Part shown: positions 27,447 through 36,016 of the stretch, one piece after another
Layout of the letters: every line of letters starts with the position of its first letter
Position numbering within the stretch: position 1 is the stretch's first letter
Source: an uncultured Eubacteriales bacterium
GTDB lineage: Bacteria > Bacillota > Clostridia > Christensenellales > Aristaeellaceae
Assembly (NCBI GenBank): GCA_900315315.1
Contig: OMYT01000003.1
Location: 48,958-112,957, forward strand
Length of the DNA: 64,000 nt
Direction: 5' to 3'
Position numbers and translations under genes: made by a program
The notes under the pieces: model-generated
What the model saw: the letters and a program-made list of their open reading frames with translations, nothing else
What the model was told of the DNA's origin: nothing
Databases searched by the model: none

Positions 27447-29240
27447 ATGACCATTCAGGAGCAGGATATTCTGCAGTATCTGCTGGAACACAATATCAAC
27501 CAGCAGCGGGATGTTGCCGCAGGGCTTGACATATCCCTGGGCATCGCGAACAAAGCGTTGCGGACACTGATGAAAGACGGCTGGATCGACGAAAACTATT
27601 TCCCGACAGAAAAGGCGCGGGCACTGGAGCGAAAGTGCCGGCCGAAGCGGGCGATCATCCTCGCCGCGGGCTATGGCATGCGGATGATCCCGATCAACCG
27701 GGAAATGCCCAAGGGCCTGATCGAGATCAACGGGGAACCGATTATTGAACATACGATCCGGCAGATCCAAGAGGCCGGCATCCGGGAGATTATCCTGGTG
27801 ACCGGGTTTATGAAGGAACGGTATGAATACCTGACGGACCGGTACGGCGTGACGCCGGTATACTGCCGGGACTATCCGACGAAAAACAACCTCTACACCC
27901 TGGCCTGCGCGGCGGAATATCTGGAGGACGCATACATCGTTCCCTGCGACGTGTATTTTTATAACTCCCCTTTCCGGAGTACGGAGCTGTATTCCTGGTA
28001 CATGCTGAGCACGGAGCAGATCGACGAGGGAGAGATCCGGGCAACGAGAAGCCGGGAGATTGTGGAAGTGGAAGCCGGAGAGGCGGGGAACCGGATCCTC
28101 GGGCTGAGCTACCTGACAGCGGAAGACGCCCGCAGCGCCAGGGCGAGGCTGGCTGAGCTGACCGCGGAACGGAAGAACAGCGGTGCATTCTGGGAAGCGA
28201 TCATCACGGAGAAAAAGCATATGCTGATTCCCGCGAGGATGATTCCGCCCACGGATGCGGTGGAGATCAACACATATGAGCAGCTGCGGGAGATCGAATA
28301 CTACAATCCACAGCTCCAGAACGACGTGATCGACGTGATCCGGAAGGTATTCCAGGTCCGGTTTGAGGAAATCAGGGATATCACGGTGGTCAAGAAGGGA
28401 CTGACCAACCGGTCCTTTATTTTCACGGTCCACGGGACACGGTACGTGATGCGCATCCCCGGGGAAGGAACGGAGAACCTGGTGGACCGGGCCGCAGAGG
28501 GACAGGTGTATGAGCTGCTGAAGGGGAAGAACATCTGCGACGACAATATCTATTTCGACAGCGAGAGCGGATACAAGATCGCGAAGTTTCTGGAGAACTC
28601 GCGGGAGAGCAATTACCAGGATCCGGAAGACGTGAAACGCTGCATGCAGCTGATTCGAAAGGTGCATGAAGCAAAACTGCAGACGCCGGCGAAGCTGGAC
28701 CTGTGGGAGATCATTGACTACTACGAGAGCCTGTGGAACGGAGAGGCGTCCATATACCGGGACTATGAACAGGTGAAGCAGGCCGCGATGAACATGCGCC
28801 CCTTTGTGGAGACCCACGCACTGGAAGCGGTGCTGACCCACGGGGACTGCAACCCCGGGAACTTCCTGTTTTCTCCGGCGGACGACGGCGGGGAGCGGGT
28901 GAGCCTGATTGACTGGGAATACGCCGCAATGCACGATCCGCTGGTGGACCTTTCCGGCTATACGATTTATTATCCGAACGACAACCCGAAAGCGTATGCT
29001 GACCAGGTCATCGACGCGTACTATCCGGAGGGATGCACGAAGGAGATCCGGCTGCTGGTATACTGCTACTGTGCGCTGTGGGCTCTGTACACGAGCAACT
29101 GGTGCGAATACAAGATGCGGCTGGGCGTGGAGCTGGGCGACTTTGCCATCACCCAATACCGGTATGTGAAAACCTTTGTACGGATTTTTGAGGAAGAATA
29201 CGCCGCGTATACGGCTGAAGGAGAGAAGGGAAACCGATGA
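27447..29240 (+). CDS. Winged-helix / phosphocholine cytidylyltransferase / choline kinase fusion (LicC-LicA type)
   Basis: The 597-residue protein joins three parts. Residues 1-63 form a winged-helix DNA-binding-like domain (MTIQEQDILQYLLEHNINQQ...GLDISLGIANKALRTLMKDGWI). Residues 66-290 form a nucleotidyltransferase like LicC (RAIILAAGYGMRMIPINREMPKGLIEINGEP), which would make CDP-choline from CTP and phosphocholine. Residues 300-597 form a choline-kinase-like domain with the phosphotransferase motif HGDCNPGN (465-472) and IDWEYA (488-493). One polypeptide would therefore phosphorylate choline and activate it. The winged helix suggests an additional regulatory role or a structural relic. 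The gene has its own promoter and operator-like palindromes and overlaps the next gene by four bases. Confidence 0.88.
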   Translation: MTIQEQDILQYLLEHNINQQRDVAAGLDISLGIANKALRTLMKDGWIDENYFPTEKARALERKCRPKRAIILAAGYGMRMIPINREMPKGLIEINGEPIIEHTIRQIQEAGIREIILVTGFMKERYEYLTDRYGVTPVYCRDYPTKNNLYTLACAAEYLEDAYIVPCDVYFYNSPFRSTELYSWYMLSTEQIDEGEIRATRSREIVEVEAGEAGNRILGLSYLTAEDARSARARLAELTAERKNSGAFWEAIITEKKHMLIPARMIPPTDAVEINTYEQLREIEYYNPQLQNDVIDVIRKVFQVRFEEIRDITVVKKGLTNRSFIFTVHGTRYVMRIPGEGTENLVDRAAEGQVYELLKGKNICDDNIYFDSESGYKIAKFLENSRESNYQDPEDVKRCMQLIRKVHEAKLQTPAKLDLWEIIDYYESLWNGEASIYRDYEQVKQAAMNMRPFVETHALEAVLTHGDCNPGNFLFSPADDGGERVSLIDWEYAAMHDPLVDLSGYTIYYPNDNPKAYADQVIDAYYPEGCTKEIRLLVYCYCALWALYTSNWCEYKMRLGVELGDFAITQYRYVKTFVRIFEEEYAAYTAEGEKGNR

Positions 29241-29407
29241 GCGAACAGGAAAAGAGCCTGGAAGAAAAAGTGGAGGACGCCATCAGCGAAATGGAAGCGC
29301 CGGACTATGTGTTTCCGAAGCGTTTTACGCGGACGGACTACATTATTGTGGCGGTGTGCGCTGTGATCTGCGCCGCGGCGCTGATCGCAGGCGCCTATAT
29401 CGCATAA
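29237..29407 (+). CDS. 56-residue single-span membrane protein of the lic operon
   Basis: This short gene overlaps the stop of the upstream fusion gene as ATGA and ends 14 bases before the permease gene, so it is clearly placed for translation in the operon. The peptide has an acidic cytoplasmic-looking N-terminus (MSEQEKSLEEKVEDAISEME), a short basic stretch (FPKRFTR) and one C-terminal membrane helix (YIIVAVCAVICAAALIAGAYIA). Small one-helix proteins often accompany transporters as accessory subunits; that is my inference here. I do not recognise a family. Confidence 0.72.
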   Translation: MSEQEKSLEEKVEDAISEMEAPDYVFPKRFTRTDYIIVAVCAVICAAALIAGAYIA

Positions 29408-29421
29408 GGGGGGTTACCGAT

Positions 29422-30861
29422 ATGAGCAAAAATTCCGCGAAAGAACGGGCCATCGACCAGGAGGCCGAGTTCGGCATTGTGCCGGTGACGACGAAGTCAA
29501 AGCAATACCGGTTTTCCGACGCGTTCCTGTTTATGAGCAGCTACGCCATTGCGACCTGGAACTATTCCCAGGGGGCGTACATTTCCGGACTGGTCGGATT
29601 CAAACAGATGCTGATTACCACCTTCTTCGGCACAATGCTTGCCCTGCTGATCATCGAACTGCCAGTGATCCTGGCGACCCGCTACGGGATTGACATCTGG
29701 ATCTGGTTCAAGAGCATTCTGGGACATACCGGTGTGAAGATCGCTACGATCGCAATCGTGATTCTGAATTTTACCTGGCACGGGGTGGTGGCAGAGCTGT
29801 TCGCCTCCTCGTTTGAGAACCTGCTTGGGCTTGCGAATATTCATCTGCCTCCGTTCTGCCACATCATTCTGGCCCTGATCTGCATTTTCGGCGGCGGATA
29901 TATCGCGATGAAGGGGATTGCGGTACTGAATATCACGACTAAAGTGCTGACGCCCCTGCTGATCCTGGTGGGCTGCGTGGTCATCTATGTCGGGTTTTCC
30001 TCCGCTCCGATTGAAGCTATCTGGAACTATGTTCCCGAAGGCGTCAAAGCCAGCGATGCGGACGCGGCTATCGGCTATATTCTGGCGACAGACGCGATGA
30101 TCGCCTACAGTCTGGCCTGGTTCGGCGGAATGGCGGGCGTGCCGCGGCTGACCTACACCGAGCGCTCCGGTTTCTGGTGCGGCCCGGTGGGGTCCGGCAT
30201 TGTCGGGACATTCTTTGTGATTATCGGCGCGGTGATGGCGATCGCGATGCAATATGTGACGGGGGAAATGGTGACGGATCCCACGATCATGATGGCGACG
30301 CTGTCCGTGCCGCCGATGGCACTATGTTCGCTGCTGCTGGTCGGCTTTGCCAACATCGGCACCCAGGCGACCGGTTCCTACCTCTATGCGCTGATGCTGA
30401 AAGCTTCCTTCAAGAAAGCAAAGTTCTCCGTGCTGGTGTTGGCGCTGTGCCTGTACGTGAGCGTGCTGGCAATCTGGGGACAGATCCTGGACTACATCGG
30501 CGCGATCCTTTCCCTGGCGGCGTGTATGTTCGCACCGCTGGCGGCGCTGCTGTTCACGGACTTCTTCTTTGTCCGGAAGCAAAAAATCTCCCTGCGCGCG
30601 GCCTTTGAGATCAAAGGAAACAAGACTTACCGGTATTTCCACGGGTTTAACCCGGTCGGCATCGGCAGCCTGGCGATCGGATTCGTGACGCTGCTGCTGG
30701 TGATGGATCCCGTGACCCAGGAAGTGCGGATTCCCTTCCTGTTCCAGTTTACCCCGTGCGTGTGCTCCTTTGTGGCGACCATGGCCGCCTACCTGCTGCT
30801 GAACTGTATTCCGGCCGTGCGGAGGTACAACCTGCGCGACCGGAAAGAGGTTACGATCTGA
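29422..30861 (+). CDS. NCS1-family (cytosine/purine permease-like) transporter
   Basis: The 479-residue protein has about 12 membrane helices and the overall pattern of the nucleobase:cation symporter-1 family. The N-terminal cytoplasmic stretch EAEFGIVPVTTKSKQYRFSDAF leads into FMSSYAIATWNYSQGAYISGLVGF. The ATG at 29422 follows AAGGGGGG at a suitable distance. Characterised NCS1 members carry nucleobases, hydantoins or thiamine. Inside a choline-kinase/cytidylyltransferase operon, where LicB-type choline permeases usually sit, this one may carry choline or a related amine. The substrate is not readable from the sequence. Confidence 0.85.
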   Translation: MSKNSAKERAIDQEAEFGIVPVTTKSKQYRFSDAFLFMSSYAIATWNYSQGAYISGLVGFKQMLITTFFGTMLALLIIELPVILATRYGIDIWIWFKSILGHTGVKIATIAIVILNFTWHGVVAELFASSFENLLGLANIHLPPFCHIILALICIFGGGYIAMKGIAVLNITTKVLTPLLILVGCVVIYVGFSSAPIEAIWNYVPEGVKASDADAAIGYILATDAMIAYSLAWFGGMAGVPRLTYTERSGFWCGPVGSGIVGTFFVIIGAVMAIAMQYVTGEMVTDPTIMMATLSVPPMALCSLLLVGFANIGTQATGSYLYALMLKASFKKAKFSVLVLALCLYVSVLAIWGQILDYIGAILSLAACMFAPLAALLFTDFFFVRKQKISLRAAFEIKGNKTYRYFHGFNPVGIGSLAIGFVTLLLVMDPVTQEVRIPFLFQFTPCVCSFVATMAAYLLLNCIPAVRRYNLRDRKEVTI

Positions 30862-30884
30862 ACAGAGTGAACGGAGGGATTCCC

Positions 30885-31604
30885 GTGTACCGGATTGAAA
30901 GAGCAATCATCATGGCGGCCGGAAAGGGCAGCCGCATGAGCGAACTGACAGAAACCACGCCGAAACCCATGGTACGGGTGAACGGAAAACGGATGATCGA
31001 CACGACAATTGAGGCGCTGCTGAGCCTGGGGGTCAAAGAGATTTACATCGTGGTTGGGTATCTGAAGGAGCGGTTTTCGGAAGTGAAGGCGGACTATCCG
31101 ACAGTGCAGCTGGTGGAGAATCCCTGCTATGAGACGGAGGAGAATATCAGCTCTATTTACCGGGTACGGGACCTGTTGGAGAACGCGATGATCATCGAAG
31201 GGGACCAGTACTTCTTCAGCCCGGAGCCGCTGAACCCGGAATATGAACATACGGAATACAACTGCTTCCGGGTTGACAGCCCGACAAGGGACTGGATTGT
31301 GGACGCGGACGAGACCGGCAGGATTACCGGATATCACGACAGAGGCGGGGAGAAAGGCTGGCTGTGCTACGGGGTCAGCCGATGGACGCCGGAAGACGGG
31401 CGAAAGCTGAAACAGTATATCGAACTGGAGTACGAGGAAAAGCAGAACCGCCATATCCACTGGGATTATGTTCCCTTTGACATCCACAAAGACCAGTTTT
31501 CACTGTATGTCCGGGAAACGCCGGCGGATCAGCGGGTGGAACTGGACAGCGTGGCGGAACTCGCCCGGATTGACCCATCGTACAAAAAATTATTAAATGT
31601 GTGA
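30885..31604 (+). CDS. licC: Phosphocholine cytidylyltransferase, stand-alone LicC
   Basis: This 239-residue nucleotidyltransferase makes CDP-choline from CTP and phosphocholine. The N-terminal motif AAGKGSRMSELTETTPKPMVRVNGK is the sugar-phosphate-type nucleotidyltransferase signature. The C-terminal ending (SLYVRETPADQRVELDSVAELARID) closely follows the pattern of pneumococcal LicC (VYVEEL...YEIDSVQDYRKL). Translation begins at a GTG (30885) with GGAGGG six bases upstream; reading further upstream runs into the permease gene. The operon thus encodes two LicC domains, one fused and one separate. They may differ in substrate, for instance ethanolamine phosphate against choline phosphate. Confidence 0.9.
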   Translation: MYRIERAIIMAAGKGSRMSELTETTPKPMVRVNGKRMIDTTIEALLSLGVKEIYIVVGYLKERFSEVKADYPTVQLVENPCYETEENISSIYRVRDLLENAMIIEGDQYFFSPEPLNPEYEHTEYNCFRVDSPTRDWIVDADETGRITGYHDRGGEKGWLCYGVSRWTPEDGRKLKQYIELEYEEKQNRHIHWDYVPFDIHKDQFSLYVRETPADQRVELDSVAELARIDPSYKKLLNV

Positions 31605-31630
31605 GAAAAAAATATTAAATCTGTGAGAAA
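31591..31630 (+). repeat. Two 18-bp direct repeats 22 bp apart upstream of a promoter
   Basis: TATTAAATGTGTGAGAAA (31591-31608) and TATTAAATCTGTGAGAAA (31613-31630) differ at one base and are spaced by 22 bp, two turns of the helix. The second copy ends five bases before the -35 box at 31636. The first overlaps the end of licC. The layout is typical of a binding site for a dimeric activator, such as LytTR-type response regulators. Confidence 0.65.
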
Positions 31631-31635
31631 CGATA

Positions 31636-31664
31636 TTGCATTCCAGAAGCACTTCATTTATAAT
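31636..31664 (+). promoter_or_regulatory. Promoter of the LRR/choline-binding protein gene
   Basis: TTGCAT (31636-31641) and TATAAT (31659-31664) are separated by 17 bases. The perfect -10 box with a weak -35 box fits activation from the direct repeats just upstream. Confidence 0.82.
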
Positions 31665-31720
31665 AGTAGGACACCGTTAGTTTCGGACGCAGAAACGACA
31701 ATTTTATGGGAGGAATACAA

Positions 31721-33373
31721 ATGAGAATTCAGAAAAGACTGATCGGCCTGCTGCTGGTGCTGGCGATTGCCTTCGGCCTCGTTGGCATGACTGCTGCATC
31801 CGCTGAAGCGTTTGCAGGCGAGATTAAGGACGGTATCCTGGTCAAGTATACGGGTGACAAATACGCACTTACCGCTGACGATTTCCCGGAATCGGTTACG
31901 GTGATTGGTTCATCCGCGTTCAAAGGCCTTCCGATGACTTCGATTGTGCTCCCGAACCGGGTGACTTCAATCGGCGCATCGGCGTTCGAGGACTGTGATA
32001 AGCTGACAGCGATCACGCTGCCGAACCAACTGAAGACGATTCAGGAAAGAACCTTCAACAACTGCGTGGAACTGCTGAATATCGTGATTCCGGACACGGT
32101 TACATCGATCGAAGCGAAAGCCTTCTCCAACTGCGTCAAGCTGCAGACGGTCAAAGGCCCGGCCAAGAAAGTGGACAGCATTAACCATCCTGTGAATCCC
32201 ACTGACAACAACTATGAAGCTGTGACCGGATACCTGACCAACGTCGGGACCGACGCCTTCTATAACTGCTCCCGCGTGCATATCTGGTGCGTGAAGGGCG
32301 GCGCGCTGGAGACCTACTGCACGACCAACAACATCAACCACACTTCCCTGGCGCCTATCGTCGACGTGGTCACGATCGCGAAAGCCCAGTACACCATGGT
32401 AAAGGGCGGAGAGAAGACCATTACCGTGACGATCAAGCCTGAAGTTTCCGCCAAGGAAGCACTGGCCTGGACCAGCACGAGCGAGCTGATCATGGCCGTA
32501 AACCAGGAGGGCGTGATCAAAGGCGTGGCTCCCGGGGTCGTGACAATCACCGTCCGCGGCGATGCCTACATCGTCGGCAAGGATGGCGCCATGGACGCCA
32601 CGGTAGGCGTGGTGCTGGATCCGACGAAGAGCTGGCAGGAGTGGGGCGGCAGATGGTACTACTGCACCGGTACCAGTGTTGACTCCTTCGCGGTAGGCTG
32701 GACGCAGATCGGCGGAGTATGGTACTACTTCGACGAGTTCGGCCGGATGGCGTCCGGATGGCAGCTGATTGACAAAAAATGGTATTACTTCAATGCTCAG
32801 GGTATCATGCAGACCAGCTGGCAGAAAATTGACGGCAACTGGTATTACTTCGGAACTGACGGCGCGATGCGCGTTGACTGGCAGAAGATTAGCAAGAAGT
32901 GGTATTACTTCGGAACCAACGGTGTGATGCAGACCGGATGGGTCATGCCTGTGGGCGACACCCATTGGTACTACCTGCACGAGCCGGAAGGCTACATGAT
33001 GACCAACTGGCAGCTGATCGGCGGCGTATGGTACTACTTCAACCCGAAGAACGGCGCAATGGCCACTGGCTTTACCCCGATCGGCAAGGAGACCTACTTT
33101 ATGAACGCCCTGGGCATCTATCAGCTCGGCTGGCAGTATCTGCAGAACAGCTGGTACTTCTTCGGACCCGACGGTGTCATGCGGACCGGATGGCAGCAGA
33201 TCGGCGGCGTATGGTACTACTTCAACGCGGACGGCCGGATGATCGCTGCTGACTGGCTGAAGTATGGCAATAACTGGTACTACTTCGACGGGAACGGCGC
33301 CATGGTGACCGGTACGCGCGTGATCCTGGGCGTGACCTACACGTTCGATGCCAATGGTGTGTGGATCAAGTAA
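31721..33373 (+). CDS. Exported leucine-rich-repeat protein with Ig-like domain and choline-binding repeats
   Basis: The 550-residue protein has a signal peptide (MRIQKRLIGLLLVLAIAFGLVGMTAASAEA). BspA-type leucine-rich repeats follow, from about 45 to 200 (SVTVIGSSAFKGLPMTSIVLPNRVTSIGASAFEDC and onward). A Big2-type Ig-like domain lies near 215-305 (QYTMVKGGEKTITVTIKPEV). About eleven choline-binding-type repeats run from 310 to the end, with the regular GWQxIxxxWYYFxxxGxM pattern. The ATG at 31721 follows GGGAGGAA. Such proteins are usually adhesins or surface receptors anchored on phosphocholine. Transcription from the strong promoter at 31636 is separate from the lic operon. Confidence 0.9.
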   Translation: MRIQKRLIGLLLVLAIAFGLVGMTAASAEAFAGEIKDGILVKYTGDKYALTADDFPESVTVIGSSAFKGLPMTSIVLPNRVTSIGASAFEDCDKLTAITLPNQLKTIQERTFNNCVELLNIVIPDTVTSIEAKAFSNCVKLQTVKGPAKKVDSINHPVNPTDNNYEAVTGYLTNVGTDAFYNCSRVHIWCVKGGALETYCTTNNINHTSLAPIVDVVTIAKAQYTMVKGGEKTITVTIKPEVSAKEALAWTSTSELIMAVNQEGVIKGVAPGVVTITVRGDAYIVGKDGAMDATVGVVLDPTKSWQEWGGRWYYCTGTSVDSFAVGWTQIGGVWYYFDEFGRMASGWQLIDKKWYYFNAQGIMQTSWQKIDGNWYYFGTDGAMRVDWQKISKKWYYFGTNGVMQTGWVMPVGDTHWYYLHEPEGYMMTNWQLIGGVWYYFNPKNGAMATGFTPIGKETYFMNALGIYQLGWQYLQNSWYFFGPDGVMRTGWQQIGGVWYYFNADGRMIAADWLKYGNNWYYFDGNGAMVTGTRVILGVTYTFDANGVWIK

Positions 33374-33404
33374 AAAGACCAGAGATTCACAAACAAAGAA
33401 ATAA

Positions 33405-33441
33405 GGAAATCCCGGCAACCGGAAAGGCTGCCGGGAATTCC
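33405..33441 (+). terminator. Terminator-like hairpin after the LRR protein gene
   Basis: GGAAATCCCGGCA (33405-33417) pairs with TGCCGGGAATTCC (33429-33441), with one mismatch, and is followed by a T-rich stretch (TGTCTTT). The T run is weak, so read-through to the next gene is possible. Confidence 0.6.
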
Positions 33442-33478
33442 TGTCTTTGCTGCGTCTGTAATCGAAAGGAGATTCAAG

Positions 33479-34396
33479 ATGAAAGCGAAAAAGCTATTGA
33501 TACGACTGGTTTCCATGATGCTGCTTTTTGTGCTTCTATGTGGGATCGGGACGGCTGAGGCCGGCTGGCAGAATGACCGTGGCAGATGGTGGTATTCATT
33601 TGCCGACGGTAGCTATGCGAAAGACAAGTGGATCCAAGACAATGATGCCTGGTATTATTTTGATCATGAAGGGTACATGGTCATCGGATGGAAGCGGATC
33701 GGCGGCGCCTGGTATTATTTTGAAGACAGCGGGAGGATGGCAACCGGTTGGGTCAGAGACGGAAGCAACTGGTATCATTTTGACAGCGCGGGCAGCGTGA
33801 CAACCGGCTGGTATCAGGAGAGCGGAAAGTGGTACTTTTTCGCCAAATCCGGGAAAATGCAGACTGGATGGGTTCAGGACGGGAAAGCGTTGTATTACAT
33901 GGATGCTACCGGTGCGATGTGCATGGGCTGGCAAAAGATCGGAGGTTCGTGGTTTTACTTCAGAAATGGCGTGATGTGCAAAGGCGGAGAAACGATTGAC
34001 GGGAAGAACTATGTCTTTGACGCAAACGGAAGGTTGGTTGAAGGTAGTTATCCAACTATCTTCTCTATTGATCTGGTCAACGATGCTATGGGGTTCCCCT
34101 GTGCCTATATCCAGATCCTGAACCAGACCAAAGTGGCCATAGACAGGGTTGATTTCACGATTGCCTGTTACGATGCCTACGGAAGGAAAATGAAGGGCTT
34201 CGGGATGTATAAACAGGATAAGCTTTGGTATGACTATATTATTCTGCCGGGAGACAAATCACCCGCCAATGTCTTCTGGTATCTTTACGGATTTGCAGGT
34301 GTTCGGACAATGACCGTGACCATCACAAAGTATCACACAACAGACGGCAGGACTGTCAACATCCCGAAGAGCCAGCAGATTACCTTCAGAAACTGA
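33479..34396 (+). CDS. Exported choline-binding-repeat protein with an unrecognised C-terminal domain
   Basis: The 305-residue protein has a signal peptide ending near TAEA-GW (residue 29). Seven choline-binding-type repeats run from 30 to about 185 (GWKRIGGAWYYFEDSGRMATGWV and similar). A separate C-terminal domain of about 110 residues (FSIDLVNDAMGFPCAYIQILNQTKVAIDRVDFTIACYDAYG) follows. The pattern of that domain, with residues for two beta sheets and an YxxxDxxxxPG turn, suggests a beta-sandwich of the kind found in other small surface proteins. I do not recognise an enzyme. The anchor is N-terminal here, the reverse of the other five choline-binding proteins in the window. GAAAGGAG precedes the ATG. 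Confidence 0.85.
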   Translation: MKAKKLLIRLVSMMLLFVLLCGIGTAEAGWQNDRGRWWYSFADGSYAKDKWIQDNDAWYYFDHEGYMVIGWKRIGGAWYYFEDSGRMATGWVRDGSNWYHFDSAGSVTTGWYQESGKWYFFAKSGKMQTGWVQDGKALYYMDATGAMCMGWQKIGGSWFYFRNGVMCKGGETIDGKNYVFDANGRLVEGSYPTIFSIDLVNDAMGFPCAYIQILNQTKVAIDRVDFTIACYDAYGRKMKGFGMYKQDKLWYDYIILPGDKSPANVFWYLYGFAGVRTMTVTITKYHTTDGRTVNIPKSQQITFRN

Positions 34397-34432
34397 GAAA
34401 AAAAGAACTGAACGTAATTCCGACTCATAAGT

Positions 34433-34489
34433 CAGGGGACGGTTTTCGGTTTCACAATTGTGAAACGATGAAAACCGTCCCCTGTTTTT
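34433..34489. terminator. Strong terminator between convergent genes
   Basis: CAGGGGACGGTTTTC (34433-34447) pairs perfectly with GAAAACCGTCCCCTG (34470-34484), followed by TTTTT. The loop itself contains a second palindrome (GTTTCACAATTGTGAAAC). It lies between the 305-residue protein gene and rfbC, which converge, and could stop both. Confidence 0.88.
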
Positions 34490-34535
34490 ATAAGAATCGG
34501 AAATATAATCTGTCAGGAATTTTAAACTGTTACTG

Positions 34536-35102
34536 TCAGATCTGACCGAAAACGAAATTGCAGTCACTGTCATCCAGGAGCGGGGAGGTCGTGTCTTTCT
34601 GACTCAGGAGGCTGTCCTCCACTTCACCCCAATTGACGCCGATGGAGGGATCGTTATAACGGATGCCACGATCGCATTCCTTACTGTAGAGATTATCCAC
34701 CTTGTAGCAGAACTCCACATCATCAGTGAGGGTTTTGAAACCATGTCCAAAGCCGCGGGGAATCATGAGCATGCGCTTGTTTTCCGCACTGAGTTCCACG
34801 GCGACCCACTGCTTATAGGTGGGACTGCCTTTCCGCAGATCCACAGCCACATCCAGGACAGCACCCCGGGTTACGCGGACCAGCTTGGCCTGCGCCATGG
34901 GGGCATTCTGGAAATGAATGCCGCGGAGGATGCCTTTCTGGGCGCTGTAGCTCTGGTTATCCTGCACAAAATTGTACTGCAGGCCCATTTCCTCAAAGTT
35001 TCGGGTGCTCCATGTTTCCATGAAATAACCCCGCTGGTCTCCAAAGACCTGCGGCTCGATGATATATACTCCGGGCAATTTGGTTTCGATCTTTTTCATC
35101 AA
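34536..35102 (-). CDS. rfbC: dTDP-4-dehydrorhamnose 3,5-epimerase
   Basis: This cupin enzyme epimerises dTDP-4-dehydro-6-deoxyglucose at C3 and C5 in dTDP-L-rhamnose synthesis. The 188-residue protein is full length. It shows [21 protein letters not shown], the catalytic-region segment GILRGIHFQ, and [11 protein letters not shown] with its conserved His residues. Its start overlaps the rfbA stop by four bases (ATGA), so the two genes are translated together. The first enzyme of the branch after RfbA, RfbB, is encoded at 3.1 kb on the other strand, and RfbD is not in the window. Confidence 0.96.
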   Translation of the reverse strand: MMKKIETKLPGVYIIEPQVFGDQRGYFMETWSTRNFEEMGLQYNFVQDNQSYSAQKGILRGIHFQNAPMAQAKLVRVTRGAVLDVAVDLRKGSPTYKQWVAVELSAENKRMLMIPRGFGHGFKTLTDDVEFCYKVDNLYSKECDRGIRYNDPSIGVNWGEVEDSLLSQKDTTSPLLDDSDCNFVFGQI

Positions 35103-35983
35103 TACATGACCTTCCCTTCCGCGACAGCTTTGAGATGGGCGCCATAAGGGCTTTTCCCGTAACGATCAGCACTGAGCATTAATTCATCCTTATTGATCCA
35201 GCCATTCACAAAGGCGATTTCTTCCGGAGCAGAGATTACGATACTCTGACGCTTCTGAATCATCTGCACAAAGTCAGCCGCTTCCACCAGACTGTCCATG
35301 GTGCCCGTATCCAGCCAGGCGAAGCCGCGGCCCAGCCGCTGGACATCCAACCGTTCCTGCTTCAGATACATATCGTTCAGGGTAGTGATTTCCAGCTCAC
35401 CCCGGGCGCTGGGTTTTACCTCATGCGCCATGGCGGAAACACCCTTCGGATAGAAATACAGGCCGGTGATACAGTAATTGCTTTTGGGGTTCTTTGGTTT
35501 CTCTTCCACGGAGAGAACTTTGCCGTTCTTATCGAACTCCACGATGCCGAAACGCTCCGGGTCATGGACATAGTAGCCGAAGATTGTCGCCCGGCCGGCT
35601 TCCGCATCCGCCGCGGCCTCCTTCAGGACCTTCCGGAAGCCGTTGCCATAGAAGATATTATCCCCAAGCACCATGGCGCAGGAATCGTCCCCGATGAATT
35701 CCTCGCCCAGAAGGAAGGCCTGAGCCAGTCCGTCCGGACTGGGCTGCACCTTGTATTGCAGGCGAATGCCGAACTGGCTCCCATCTCCGAGAAGATGTTC
35801 AAAGCGGGGAGTGTCATCCGGTGTGGAGATAATCAGGATATCGCGGATGCCGGCGAGCATCAGAGTGCTCAACGGATAATAGATCATCGGCTTGTCATAC
35901 ACCGGCAGCAGCTGCTTGGACGTGACCATGGTCAGGGGATACAGGCGTGTGCCGGCACCACCGGCCAGAACGATACCCTTCAT
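35099..35983 (-). CDS. rfbA: Glucose-1-phosphate thymidylyltransferase
   Basis: RfbA joins dTTP and glucose-1-phosphate to make dTDP-glucose, the entry step to rhamnose donors. The 294-residue protein is of normal length and begins with [18 protein letters not shown]. It also shows [20 protein letters not shown] and LGDNIFYG. The start was placed at the ATG before KGIVLAGG, eight codons inside the longest reading, because AAGGAG precedes it at a suitable distance. Transcription probably begins at the promoter at 36017-36045. Confidence 0.96.
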   Translation of the reverse strand: MKGIVLAGGAGTRLYPLTMVTSKQLLPVYDKPMIYYPLSTLMLAGIRDILIISTPDDTPRFEHLLGDGSQFGIRLQYKVQPSPDGLAQAFLLGEEFIGDDSCAMVLGDNIFYGNGFRKVLKEAAADAEAGRATIFGYYVHDPERFGIVEFDKNGKVLSVEEKPKNPKSNYCITGLYFYPKGVSAMAHEVKPSARGELEITTLNDMYLKQERLDVQRLGRGFAWLDTGTMDSLVEAADFVQMIQKRQSIVISAPEEIAFVNGWINKDELMLSADRYGKSPYGAHLKAVAEGKVMY

Positions 35984-36016
35984 GATATACAACTCCTTCC
36001 GCTTCACAGCAGATCA

